Positions 1-7,735 of a stretch of DNA of 64,000 nucleotides are shown here, piece by piece. Source of the DNA: an uncultured Prochlorococcus sp. (GTDB lineage: Bacteria; Cyanobacteriota; Cyanobacteriia; PCC-6307; Cyanobiaceae); NCBI GenBank assembly GCA_902574425.1, contig CACGNA010000001.1, forward strand, positions 1 through 64,000, read 5' to 3'. Each line of letters begins with the position of its first letter. The stretch's first letter is position 1. Under the pieces are notes generated by a model. That model made no database searches, was not told the origin of the DNA, and saw only the letters and a list, made by a program, of their open reading frames with translations. The position numbers and the translations under genes are program-made.

Positions 1-160
1 TGATTAGCGCATAAAGAGTTATTAGTGTCTTTATGAAACTAGATCTTAGGCGGGCGATCCCTGGGCGATCAAATGCTTAACTATGCAATACTTTGCTGCA
101 TTTAAAGCATTTCTTGAGACTCATTATGGCTATATATATTTCAAACTTAAGTTATGAGAC

Positions 161-229
161 AGGAGCGCTAAGAGAAACACTAGATTGATATAGTTTGATC
201 TAGTTTGTGCCTACTTATTTCTTTATATA
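161..229. ncRNA. Structured non-coding element, copy A
   Basis: This segment shares two blocks with a second copy at 2879-2948: a GGAGCGCTAA box and a TTTGTGCCTA box, separated in each by a short hairpin. Here the hairpin arms are CTAGAT (180-185) and ATCTAG (198-203). The hairpin sequence differs between copies but the pairing is kept, which suggests selection on RNA structure. On the minus strand a TATATA (224-229) precedes the TAGGCACAAA box. A minus-strand RNA starting there and running towards position 1 is therefore the favoured reading, but strand and ends are inferred. Confidence 0.45.
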
Positions 230-257
230 GAATTACAACGACCTCTTTATCAAGCAA

Positions 258-362
258 TTAATAATTAATTTTTTTATTTAATTTATTTACATTTAGCCCA
301 ATGAACTGCACCCATATAATTGCAGCGATGATTGGTAATAAAACGATAGCAAGTTTTAACAT
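258..362 (-). CDS. Small single-span membrane protein, PsbY-like
   Basis: This is a 34-residue ATG frame: a hydrophobic segment at residues 4-22 containing LLPIIAAIIW, then a basic Asn/Lys-rich tail. The layout of a short N-terminus, a Pro inside the helix, an Ala/Trp pair and a basic stromal tail resembles PsbY, a low-molecular-weight subunit at the photosystem II periphery. Sequence identity is too limited for a firm name. It lies upstream, on the minus strand, of structured element copy A. Confidence 0.45.
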   Translation of the reverse strand: MLKLAIVLLPIIAAIIWVQFIGLNVNKLNKKINY

Positions 363-472
363 TTTGAAAATAGTGTTATTTGCTAAACATAATAACGTTT
401 AAATAAATAGCCAAGAAATAGGTACTTTCCTAAACTCTGACGTTAGAAGTAAGTCTCAACTAGTAAAAATTA

Positions 473-508
473 CACCCAAAAAACCTAACACCCAAAATGC
501 ACCCAAAA
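473..508 (+). repeat. Three CACCCAAAA units upstream of the autotransporter-like gene
   Basis: CACCCAAAA occurs at 473-481, 489-497 and 500-508, about 80 bases before the GTG start at 588. A fourth perfect copy and one variant lie just downstream of the two-gene locus at 2673-2692. The repeats therefore bracket the locus. They could be regulator binding sites or recombination remnants. Confidence 0.6.
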
Positions 509-587
509 CTGATATTAGTTAGTGATTTCTAAAATTTTACAAAATTTCATATAAAACATGTTAGCTTGTAAAAAAATTTTTATTTAA

Positions 588-1709
588 GTGAAATCTATTA
601 AAGCATTAAGCCTAATACCAATAGCTTTTAGTTCTATTCTGTCTGTTTATGCTAACGAATACAAATTTGAAGAATTCAAATTTGATCAGGTTGAAAACAA
701 GCAGAATATATATCAACCAAAAGATAAATTAGATGAATACATTATCAAAGGAGCAACTTATTCAACCAAGTTTGTTCCCTTAATGAATGGAGGTGCAGAG
801 GGTGATGAATATACAAGCATTATGGCTAAAGACGCTAAAAGTCTTTTAGTTGATGCCGGATTTGATTTCGCAAATGCAAAAGCAAATGGTGAGATACAAA
901 AAATTCCATTTTTTGCTCAAACAACTGTAAATATCTCTGGCGGAACAGAATCAGATACAAGCTTCTCAATAAATAGTTTGATGAAGCTTGGAGAACTTGC
1001 AAAAGATGAAGAAGGCGATTTAAAAACTCTTGCATTTTCTCAGGCAAGATTTGCTACTGCCACTAATGCTGATGGTTCCACTATTAACCTTGGTTTAGGA
1101 ATTAGAAATCGTCCAAATGACATTTCTATGGTTGGAGCTAATGCTTTCTGGGATTACAGAATGACTGATTATAGTGATGCCCATAGCAGACTTGGATTGG
1201 GTGGAGAATATTTCTGGAAAGATTTTGAATTTAGAAATAACTGGTATATGTCAATAACTGATGAAAAGGATGTAACCATAAAAGGTACAACATATAAGGA
1301 GAGAGTAGTACCAGGATGGGATGTGGAAGTAGGTTACAGATTACCAAACAAACCAGAATTAGCTTTCTTTGTAAGAGGGTTTAACTGGGATTATAAAAAT
1401 ACTCAAGATAATTCAGGATTAGAAGGGTCAGTAAGTTGGCAAGCTACGCCACATGTTGGTCTTGAAGCTTGGGTTTCTAATGAAATTTCTGCTGCTTCTA
1501 CAACTTTGAATAGTTCTCTTCCAGGGACGGATGAAACTTTCTTTGGTTTAAGAATGAATATCACTGGAAGTCCTGTGAAGTTTGAGAAAGCCAACTATAA
1601 GCAAAATATGATTACCCAAATGACTCAACCAGTAAAGCGTAATTATGATGTTCTTTTAGAGAGGTCAGCTGCAGGAGCAGGATTCCAGAATCGAGCAAAA
1701 GGTACATAA
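588..1709 (+). CDS. Inverse-autotransporter beta-domain outer-membrane protein
   Basis: A 373-residue protein with an N-terminal signal peptide (about residues 1-22, cleavage near VYANE). Residues of roughly 150-285 match the inverse autotransporter beta-domain (intimin/invasin type) in order: an LGLGIRNR block, NAFWDYR, HSRLGLGGEYF, the WYMS strand, then VPGWDVEVGYRLPNKPEL. In that family the barrel sits in the outer membrane and exports a C-terminal passenger. Here little follows the barrel and no Ig-like repeats are present, so it may be a stand-alone barrel or may display another chain. The start is GTG at 588, with no better start nearby. The secreted protein starting 51 bases downstream on the same strand is a plausible partner. 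Confidence 0.75.
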   Translation: MKSIKALSLIPIAFSSILSVYANEYKFEEFKFDQVENKQNIYQPKDKLDEYIIKGATYSTKFVPLMNGGAEGDEYTSIMAKDAKSLLVDAGFDFANAKANGEIQKIPFFAQTTVNISGGTESDTSFSINSLMKLGELAKDEEGDLKTLAFSQARFATATNADGSTINLGLGIRNRPNDISMVGANAFWDYRMTDYSDAHSRLGLGGEYFWKDFEFRNNWYMSITDEKDVTIKGTTYKERVVPGWDVEVGYRLPNKPELAFFVRGFNWDYKNTQDNSGLEGSVSWQATPHVGLEAWVSNEISAASTTLNSSLPGTDETFFGLRMNITGSPVKFEKANYKQNMITQMTQPVKRNYDVLLERSAAGAGFQNRAKGT

Positions 1710-1760
1710 AAAACTTTCTAATTACATAAAAATCAAAACTTAATTTAACTTTTCCCTAAA

Positions 1761-2633
1761 ATGTCATTTAAATCTCTTTTCAAAACAATCATAAAGACCA
1801 GTTCATTGTCCCTTATTGGCATCTCAAGTTTATCAAACTTCTCTACTTCATTAAAAGCTGAAGAAACACCATCATTATGTAAAGATGTACTTGGAACTCT
1901 TAATACAAGTACAGGAGCCTATTCTAAAACTGCTGCACAAATACAAGCAGCTGGAGTAACTTTTTGTGCAGGAACACCAGATAGATTTGAACTTGATATA
2001 TACGAAATGGGATTGTGCACCTCAAATCCAATAGTTGGTTCTCCTAAAGCATTTAGCAAAGCAAATTGTATTGAATCTATGACTAGCTCAACTGCAACAA
2101 CAGCTGATTTAGCTGGGACAACGGTAGACCTTCCCTCAGCTTCATCTAGGCCTGCAAACAATACTTATAGTTATGCTTATATAGTAATTAAGAATACTTT
2201 TGGACTTAAAGGGAGTTTAAAAATCAATGATGGATCCGGTGGTGTGCATCAATATTGCTCAACATCAACAGGGGGTAGTACAAACGCTGCAGCATCTTGT
2301 ACACCAGTAAATCATACTGAAACCCTAAGCTCATTTGATGATACATTTTCTCCAGATTTTGGCCCTGCCGAAATGCCCTCAGGAGGAGAAGTTTCTGCGA
2401 TCTTAACAGATAGTTCACTAGTTAGAGCCGGCTCAGAGGGGGCAGTTGAAAGATTAGTAGCAGTTTTTGCAACAAATGCTGGTTCACCCGTAGTTATTAA
2501 TGACTCAGTATCTGGATTAGAAGTTGAATTACAAGTCACAGATGGAGGTTATGGGATTGAATTTAGTAGCAGTACTGGTCACGTTATTGATTTTGGATCA
2601 ATGCCTTTCAAACCTATTTTTACTACTTTTTAA
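1761..2633 (+). CDS. Secreted Ser/Thr-rich protein of unknown function
   Basis: A 290-residue protein with a signal peptide of about 33 residues (hydrophobic run then SLKAEE). The mature part is rich in Ser, Thr, Ala and Gly with seven Cys (LCKDV, TFCAG, GLCTS, NCIES, QYCST, SCTPV region), consistent with a secreted beta-rich fold held partly by disulfides. No catalytic motif was recognised. It lies 51 bases after the inverse-autotransporter-like gene, has the same orientation, and sits inside the same CACCCAAAA-bracketed segment, so a joint surface role is inferred. Confidence 0.6.
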   Translation: MSFKSLFKTIIKTSSLSLIGISSLSNFSTSLKAEETPSLCKDVLGTLNTSTGAYSKTAAQIQAAGVTFCAGTPDRFELDIYEMGLCTSNPIVGSPKAFSKANCIESMTSSTATTADLAGTTVDLPSASSRPANNTYSYAYIVIKNTFGLKGSLKINDGSGGVHQYCSTSTGGSTNAAASCTPVNHTETLSSFDDTFSPDFGPAEMPSGGEVSAILTDSSLVRAGSEGAVERLVAVFATNAGSPVVINDSVSGLEVELQVTDGGYGIEFSSSTGHVIDFGSMPFKPIFTTF

Positions 2634-2672
2634 TTAGTTGGATATCATTAAATAATCTTTTTTTTATAAACG

Positions 2673-2692
2673 CACCCAAAACTCACTCAAAA
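2673..2692 (+). repeat. CACCCAAAA unit plus CACTCAAAA variant downstream of the surface locus
   Basis: A perfect CACCCAAAA at 2673-2681 is followed by CACTCAAAA at 2684-2692. It matches the three units at 473-508 on the other side of the two surface genes. No hairpin is visible here, so it is not an intrinsic terminator. Confidence 0.55.
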
Positions 2693-2778
2693 TAAATCAT
2701 ATTAGTCCGAATTAAGCCACGCTTTATTTCTAAAAAGTCCTTATGTAACTATAAGCCTTAGTTATATCCTTATTGGTG

Positions 2779-2948
2779 TAAGTGCTTTAGGAGCACTAGG
2801 TCGCAGTTTCTAATCTTGTAGCCACGATCAGTATTTGCAACCCTTTATAAATATTTGAACTAGCCTCATATTGAAAATGGAGCGCTAAAAGTAGATCTAA
2901 AACGAAATAATTTAATCTACTTTGTGCCTAGTTTTCTCCTTGTATATA
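2779..2948. ncRNA. Structured non-coding element, copy B
   Basis: The left half carries TAAGTGCTTT with a strong hairpin, AGTGCT (2781-2786) and AGCACT (2792-2797), then CTAGGTCGCA and TAGCCAC. These elements recur in copy C. The right half carries GGAGCGCTAA, a GTAGAT/ATCTAC hairpin (2891-2896 and 2915-2920) and TTTGTGCCTA, as in copy A. No open frame of note covers it. On the minus strand it begins just after the stop of the small membrane gene at 2954-3070, with TATATA at 2943-2948. Confidence 0.5.
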
Positions 2949-2953
2949 ATAGA

Positions 2954-3070
2954 TTAACGATTTTCTTTTAAATTTAAATTCTTGGTATTTGCGCTATCTG
3001 AAGAAAGAAATAAAAATAATATGATACTAATTAAACCTGAGAAGGTAAGTGTTAGTTGAAGAACTTCCAT
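2954..3070 (-). CDS. Tiny membrane protein with SDxANTKNL tail (copy 1)
   Basis: A 38-residue ATG frame: a hydrophobic span (residues 6-24) then a polar tail with SDSANTKNLNLK. A paralogue at 10410-10529 has the same length, the same MxEV start and SDQANTKNLYLK. Conservation of the tail between two loci in otherwise fast-changing DNA argues that both are expressed genes. Function is unknown. The stop codon lies 6 bases from structured element copy B. Confidence 0.65.
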   Translation of the reverse strand: MEVLQLTLTFSGLISIILFLFLSSDSANTKNLNLKENR

Positions 3071-3348
3071 AATTAACCACCTTAATTATGTTTCTACTAC
3101 AAAGTTAGCAGTATTCTTAGTTTTCAAAAAGAGTAAATCTCCTTACTTATTTATGGAATAGTTACTTTAAAGAATAACCAGTATAGTGAGCTTCTTCTTA
3201 TATTTTTATCGAGTCACCATAGTAACTTTCCGCTATCTTAATCAATATCTAGTAGAAAAAATTAGCAAGTATTTTCTCCATAAGAATCTCTATAACTATT
3301 ATTATTCAAATCAGAATCTCTAACTAAAACAACGTAGAAAAAAGTTAT

Positions 3349-3534
3349 TTAGACTTCCCAATCTATGTCGTAATCGTCATCAATATTATTTTCCCAAACC
3401 CTAGCAAGTTCTCTTAGTAGAGTTTTTATTTCCATATCTGTAGCTCCAGATTCGTCTTGAAACTTGGTGCATATAACTTTAATTTCGTCATAAACTTGTT
3501 CTAGTAATATTGTTTTTTGATCTGGATTCGCCAT
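3349..3534 (-). CDS. Small acidic hypothetical protein
   Basis: A 61-residue protein, predicted helical, with an acidic C-terminus (NNIDDDYDIDWEV). Its ATG overlaps the stop of the upstream 49-residue gene by one base (TAATG), indicating translational coupling in a short minus-strand operon. No family recognised. Confidence 0.6.
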   Translation of the reverse strand: MANPDQKTILLEQVYDEIKVICTKFQDESGATDMEIKTLLRELARVWENNIDDDYDIDWEV

Positions 3535-3683
3535 TAATTTTTATCTATTACTTCTCCTCCATACTCCCTCGCTATCACATCTAAACACATAAGAATATCT
3601 TTATTTTTCAATAGATCTGTTTCACTCAAATACCTAAGAAGAGTTCTTATTTGATCAATAGTGTTTTCTTGTAATTCCTTCAT
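3534..3683 (-). CDS. Small hypothetical protein, translationally coupled
   Basis: A 49-residue ATG frame starting MKELQENTIDQIRTLLRYL, predicted helical and soluble. It follows the frameshifted gene at 3694-3944 by 10 bases and its stop overlaps the next ATG (TAATG). Spacing and coding character support a real three-gene minus-strand operon. No family recognised. Confidence 0.55.
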   Translation of the reverse strand: MKELQENTIDQIRTLLRYLSETDLLKNKDILMCLDVIAREYGGEVIDKN

Positions 3684-3693
3684 TAGTAATTAA

Positions 3694-3944
3694 TTAACAT
3701 CTTCCATAAGCATAGCAACCATAAGGGTTTTCTCTAATTAATTTTAATTTTCTAGAATTTATTTTCATAGGGAAATCGCTGCAATTATTAAGCGTTTCAA
3801 GGATTAAAGTCTCTACATTTTGACCTTTTTTTCTTAATCCTTGATATCAGCATCCCATTCGTAATTCTCCAAGATAAATATTAATTGAGTCTCTGCTCTA
3901 TAAATATCTATTTTTCTTTTAAGCATTTTCAGAAATCTAATCAT
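3694..3944 (-). pseudogene. Frameshifted small gene, first of a three-gene operon
   Basis: From ATG at 3944 the frame reads MIRFLKMLKRKIDIYRAE to NYEWDADIKD and stops near 3852. An adjacent frame continues without a gap (QGLRKKGQNVETLILETL, then PYGCYAYGRC) and stops at 3694. Joined, they give a protein of about 83 residues. The span is 251 bases, not a multiple of three, so a single indel near the run of seven A residues explains it. True pseudogene, programmed frameshift or sequence error cannot be separated by eye. Confidence 0.45.
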
Positions 3945-4118
3945 CTAAGAATAAACCAAATACAAATTCCGATAATGACTATAACTCTCTAAATTTATTA
4001 TTATCAATAAGTAAATATACTGAAGTGATTGATATGACTGAGTTCTAGTAACAAATCTAAATAAAAAAATAGACCTAAGCATGCTTAAATACTCCAAATC
4101 TTATTAACTTATAAATAA

Positions 4119-4433
4119 ATGGCTTATTCAGAAACAAAAATTGTAATAGGTGGTATAGCCCATATTCCTGTTCTTATTTTTATAGCTAATTTTATTAAAG
4201 GAAAGTTTGAAGTTAAAAAGGAAACGTTAAAAAAAACTTTAGTTAAAGAAGATCCAGTTAAAGTAATTGAGGCAAAAGAAACTTTAGTTAAAGAAGACAA
4301 AGAAAAAGCAATAAAGAAACTATCAAATAAGCTGGATAATATTGAAGAAAAGGCAGATGAGGTTTTTGAAAAAGTAAAGAAAAAAAAGAAAGATAAGAAA
4401 AAGAAAAAAAAGAAAGATATGAAAAGAGATTAA
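4119..4433 (+). CDS. Lysine-rich membrane-anchored hypothetical protein
   Basis: A 104-residue protein: one N-terminal hydrophobic segment (about residues 8-26, IVIGGIAHIPVLIFIANFI), then an extremely charged Lys/Glu region ending in a poly-Lys tract. The tail contains an internal duplication, KETLKKTLVKEDPVKVIEA followed by KETLVKEDKEKAI. No family recognised. A membrane anchor with a basic tail could bind nucleic acid or acidic partners, but that is speculation. Confidence 0.6.
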   Translation: MAYSETKIVIGGIAHIPVLIFIANFIKGKFEVKKETLKKTLVKEDPVKVIEAKETLVKEDKEKAIKKLSNKLDNIEEKADEVFEKVKKKKKDKKKKKKKDMKRD

Positions 4434-4576
4434 CTGATCGCAAGAGATATGAAACAAAAATATTCTTAAAATTAGCTTAAATAGTTGTCAAATATATCTC
4501 ATTTTGTCATTTCAAATCAAGTAATGCTTCCTAACTATTTATTCATGCTGTGTTGACATAGTGTTCCTGGATTTGT

Positions 4577-4726
4577 TAAGTGCTTTGAGAACAGACTAGG
4601 TTGCACTACAAATTCTATAGCCACTGTTATTTATAGTAGTAAGTTTCAGCTTATATTTAACTCAGGATGTTGCTTTAATACTTTTGAAGCGGTTAAATTT
4701 ACTTGCAAACCTAGTTTTTAAATTAG
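4577..4726. ncRNA. Structured non-coding element, copy C
   Basis: It shares with copy B, in order, TAAGTGCTTT, an ACTAGGT-GCA box, TAGCCAC and a terminal CCTAGTTTT. It is more diverged in the middle and lacks the GGAGCGCTAA box. AGTGC (4580-4584) can pair with GCACT (4603-4607). On the minus strand it starts right after the frame that ends at 4728, repeating the arrangement of copies A and B next to small minus-strand genes. Confidence 0.35.
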
Positions 4727-4727
4727 A

Positions 4728-4979
4728 TTATTTACATAACCAATCATTTAAACAATATAGATTACTAAGGTGAAAGTCGCATTTGTCAATAAGTCCAAAT
4801 CTTAAATAGGAAAGAAGTTTTAAGAGGTATCTGAATAACAGAAATATTATCTTTTTATCAAACTCTACTTTTGCATAATATCCATTTTCATATTTAATTG
4901 TTGGTCCTCTATCCGTATATGTTTGTACTTCAAACCGAACATCTTTGTGAGTCGATTGTTTAATCTTCTTAGTTAGAAC
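4728..4979 (-). pseudogene. Open remnant without a start codon
   Basis: An 84-codon frame with protein-like composition (FEVQTYTDRGPTIKYENGYY, then a hydrophobic stretch KIIFLLFRYLLKLLSYL) runs from just after a stop near 4980 to TAA at 4728. It has no ATG, GTG or TTG near its beginning. It most likely represents the 3' part of a gene that lost its start. No family recognised. Confidence 0.3.
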
Positions 4980-5005
4980 TTAGTAGTATTCAGTAACAAG
5001 TTTAA

Positions 5006-5182
5006 ATGTCTTCAACACTAATCAAGTCTTGTGATAAAAATTTGTTGAGTTACAAAGATTCATCAAATAATACACATCAAGTCGGCTTATATGCTTGCGA
5101 TGAATACGACTGCCTGATGCTTGCAAGAGAATTTAACTCTTACTTAAATGACCATCCAAGCTCTGTAATCAGAATCCAATAA
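5006..5182 (+). CDS. Small cysteine-containing hypothetical protein
   Basis: A 58-residue ATG frame with three Cys and a CDEYDCLMLAREFNSYL stretch predicted helical. It is followed 20 bases later by the next small gene in the same direction, after an AGGTAATTAATC leader, so it heads a run of three co-directional small genes (5006-5573). No family recognised. Confidence 0.5.
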   Translation: MSSTLIKSCDKNLLSYKDSSNNTHQVGLYACDEYDCLMLAREFNSYLNDHPSSVIRIQ

Positions 5183-5202
5183 AAATTTTGAGGTAATTAA
5201 TC

Positions 5203-5367
5203 ATGAATTTCAAAAGATCACCATTCGCAATTCAAGATAAAAACACAAGAGATCTTGATTATGCAAAAGATTATCCAACTATTGCAGATTTAATGCGAGA
5301 ACAGAAAGTCCTAAACAATAAGGAGAATACAGTTCACCATAGAAGAGATTTAGATTCTCTTGGTTAG
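5203..5367 (+). CDS. Small hypothetical protein with MNxKxSPFxI start (copy 1)
   Basis: A 54-residue ATG frame beginning MNFKRSPFAIQDKNTRDLDY. The next gene begins MNSKKSPFSILNNEIREMNY. The shared N-terminal pattern MNxKxSPFxI and same spacing indicate tandem paralogues that have diverged in their C-terminal halves. Function unknown. Confidence 0.55.
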   Translation: MNFKRSPFAIQDKNTRDLDYAKDYPTIADLMREQKVLNNKENTVHHRRDLDSLG

Positions 5368-5387
5368 TTTATTACGAATAGCTAGTT

Positions 5388-5573
5388 ATGAATTCTAAAA
5401 AATCACCATTCTCAATCCTCAATAATGAGATAAGAGAAATGAATTATATAAAGGGAGTTTACAAGAGAAGGATTCAAGCTGAAATTGAATCTTATCAAGA
5501 TTCTGAGGATGAAGATAAGAGAGATACAATTCAAGCTCAAGATATATTGATGCTTGATAAAATCTTAATTTAG
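5388..5573 (+). CDS. Small hypothetical protein with MNxKxSPFxI start (copy 2)
   Basis: A 61-residue charged, probably helical protein, and tandem paralogue of the gene ending at 5367 through the N-terminal MNxKxSPFxI motif. It sits 20 bases downstream in the same direction, so the two are probably co-transcribed. No known domain. Confidence 0.6.
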   Translation: MNSKKSPFSILNNEIREMNYIKGVYKRRIQAEIESYQDSEDEDKRDTIQAQDILMLDKILI

Positions 5574-5901
5574 TAAACATTTATTGATTGGAGAACCAAT
5601 ATTCATGATAAAAAATTTAGTAGAGATTACTTTACTGCTTCCATTGCAGTTAGTGGGTTAATATATTCTTTTTCTCAAAAAAATATATTTTCTTATCATC
5701 CTTTTTTCTATCTCGGTTAAAACAAGAAACCCCTCCAGAAATTCCAACTACTGAAAGGGTTATTAAATCGATTCGCAACTATATTGAATCAATCTATGTC
5801 TTGCAGCAAACGTAGAGTGTGCTGACGAGGTTTGGCCTCAATTAATTTATAGCAATAAAATTAAAAATTAACGAATATTGCTGATGAAATTAGCTTTTAA
5901 T
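5574..5901. other. Intergenic stretch with coding remnant
   Basis: No intact gene. A plus-strand frame without a start reads protein-like to TAG near 5817 (…RLKQETPPEIPTTERVIKS…), suggesting a decayed gene. A small hairpin GAGG-TTTGG-CCTC lies near 5827-5839 but has no T-run. Confidence 0.4.
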
Positions 5902-6087
5902 TTATAAGGTAATATTTTCATCCTCAAGTTTTTTCTTGAGTTCTATAGGCATATAATCAATATCTTTCTTAATTACATCAATTGCATCTTTATACTTTTC
6001 AGGTTCAGCTAAAAGCATTTTTATCAAATTGTATTGACTTTCTATTTCTTGAGAAGAGAATTTTCCCATAAAATAAGAGGTTGACAT
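5902..6087 (-). CDS. Small hypothetical protein
   Basis: A 61-residue ATG frame (MSTSYFMGKFSSQEIESQY…), helical and charged, with no membrane span or known motif. The coding pattern is sensible and no competing gene exists on the other strand, but no paralogue or operon partner supports it. Confidence 0.45.
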   Translation of the reverse strand: MSTSYFMGKFSSQEIESQYNLIKMLLAEPEKYKDAIDVIKKDIDYMPIELKKKLEDENITL

Positions 6088-6232
6088 CCCTCTATATTAA
6101 ATCGACTGTCAATAATTTCAAAAAAAATAATTACTATTTTTATCATAGAAAGATCTTGATTTAATAATTAAGAGAACATATAGATATTGAAAAGCTTCCT
6201 CAAAGTTAATTTAAATGTTACACAATTGGAAT

Positions 6233-6379
6233 ATGGCAGATCCAGTTCTCTATCTATCTATGGTTTTGGGATTTGGAGGTGTTTATGTATTAATCTCTTC
6301 TTTCCATGATGATGATGATGGTGATGATGATGGAGAAAAATATATTTATAATCTTGAAATCTCCGACTTAGCTAATTAG
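6233..6379 (+). CDS. Tiny membrane protein with acidic tail
   Basis: A 48-residue frame from ATG at 6233 (MADPVLYLSMVLGFGGVYVL), one membrane span, then an Asp-rich segment with FHDDDDGDDDGEK. An in-frame ATG at 6215 adds six residues. The layout of one helix plus an acidic tail resembles the gene at 8443-8556. The acidic cluster could bind cations, but function is unknown. Confidence 0.5.
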   Translation: MADPVLYLSMVLGFGGVYVLISSFHDDDDGDDDGEKYIYNLEISDLAN

Positions 6380-6428
6380 AAGACTAGTTAGTGAGAAAAG
6401 CTAATCTTTCAAATATTAAACGTTTCAT

Positions 6429-7067
6429 CTAGAACAAACTCATTTGATCAGTTTGTTTTTTATTAACTTGTTCTGATACCCATCCATCTGGTGACCAACC
6501 CATCATGATTGACAGTAAACCTTTTAATTCATAGGAATCTTTTACCTGTTCGGTCCAATGTTCCTCATATCCACTAGGCACCACAACAGGCATGCGGTGA
6601 TGTAACGGTTTAATTAGATCATTTGGTTCCGTTGTCAAAACACAGCAACTTTCTATTTCGGCCCCATTCGGCGAAGTCCACTTGCTCCAGATTCCTGCAA
6701 ACCAAAAAGTCTCGTAATTTTCTTTACGAATACGGTATTTTTTCTCAAAAAACCCACTTGCGGGTATTAAACACCTCTTATATCTCCAACTTCTACTAAA
6801 TAATTTGTTTTCTTCAACGGTTTCTGATCTTGCATTAAATGGTCTTGTTTTTTTTTTATCAAATGGGTTTTTAACCCAGGGCGGAATAAAACCCCAAGAC
6901 ATAAAGGTTGTTTTCATTTTGCCCTCATTCTTAATCACGAGAACTGGATCACCTGGCCTAAGTAATCTTTGAGTCTCATATTTAATATCAAGTCCACCAG
7001 GATAGTCTTGTTTCAAAACTTTAGGCAAATTATTAAATTCGGTATTAAGTTCAAATCTTCCGCACAT
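6429..7067 (-). CDS. SRAP-domain protein (HMCES/YedK family)
   Basis: A 212-residue SOS-response-associated peptidase (SRAP) protein. It begins MCGRFELN, so Cys2 becomes the N-terminal nucleophile after Met removal. The family forms a covalent thiazolidine link to abasic sites in single-stranded DNA, shielding them from error-prone processing. Other conserved elements present are the PFNARSET block with its Asn/Arg/Glu, the LIPASGFFE segment with its Glu, and HHRMPVVV with the catalytic His. Length is close to the usual 200-230 residues. It stands alone on the minus strand, and the ATG is unambiguous because Cys2 must be exposed. Confidence 0.92.
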   Translation of the reverse strand: MCGRFELNTEFNNLPKVLKQDYPGGLDIKYETQRLLRPGDPVLVIKNEGKMKTTFMSWGFIPPWVKNPFDKKKTRPFNARSETVEENKLFSRSWRYKRCLIPASGFFEKKYRIRKENYETFWFAGIWSKWTSPNGAEIESCCVLTTEPNDLIKPLHHRMPVVVPSGYEEHWTEQVKDSYELKGLLSIMMGWSPDGWVSEQVNKKQTDQMSLF

Positions 7068-7161
7068 TTTTTTCCAAAAACCTTATTAAAAACTCACTTT
7101 TAAAAAAAGAGCTAATTTCTTCTTATTTTAAATCTACTGTCAATTAAGACTTTTGATATTT

Positions 7162-7275
7162 TTACTTATTACTAGTTTTAGGTAGTTGGTAAGAATATGC
7201 CTCAAATCCATAAAGAACTACAGGTTCATTTCCTATATTTTCAACTAAATGCTTATAGTTATTATGACTTTCCAC
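7162..7275 (-). CDS. Short remnant or mini-protein
   Basis: A 37-residue frame with GTG start (ESHNNYKHLVENIGNEPVVL…QLPKTSNK) following an in-frame stop. The sequence looks like the tail of a cupin-type protein, so it may be a gene remnant rather than a functional gene. Confidence 0.25.
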   Translation of the reverse strand: MESHNNYKHLVENIGNEPVVLYGFEAYSYQLPKTSNK

Positions 7276-7306
7276 AAATGATTAAATCTAAAATTAAATA
7301 CTAATT

Positions 7307-7612
7307 CTAGGCTGTTTCAATTTCTTTATGAACAGAAAGAAATTCCTGGTCTGTTAAAACAGGTGTAACTTCAATTTCTACGCCAAAATTATCAACCCAG
7401 ATACTACTCCATTTCCAAATGTTCTGATGGTTTGAAGATTCAATAATCGCCCAACCATTAGCTCCCTCAGGGTTTACTACACGATTAACAACTTTAAAAC
7501 CATCAAACTCATCACCTTCGCATCCTCCTTCCACAAAGCCAGCAAAAGCCTCTGCACCTTGCAAATGACTCTCTTGATCTGGGAATTGCCAGTGAACAAT
7601 GTAAGTTTGCAT
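7307..7612 (-). CDS. DUF3303-like protein
   Basis: A 101-residue soluble protein starting MQTYIVHWQFPDQESH with a C-terminal half GWAIIESSNHQNIWKWSSIW. This matches the pattern of the DUF3303 family of small cyanobacterial ferredoxin-like-fold proteins (His-Trp near the N-terminus and a hydrophobic Trp-rich strand). No function is established for the family. It is monocistronic, with a clear ATG and AT-rich flanks. Confidence 0.7.
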   Translation of the reverse strand: MQTYIVHWQFPDQESHLQGAEAFAGFVEGGCEGDEFDGFKVVNRVVNPEGANGWAIIESSNHQNIWKWSSIWVDNFGVEIEVTPVLTDQEFLSVHKEIETA

Positions 7613-7735
7613 AACTAAAATAATTTTTTTTAATTATTAATTATCGAATTTAAAAATTAAATAAAAAATCTTTAAACACTAATTTAAAAAAGATATAAGC
7701 TTAAATAGTCAAAAAAAAAGACTCTTGCGAGCCTA

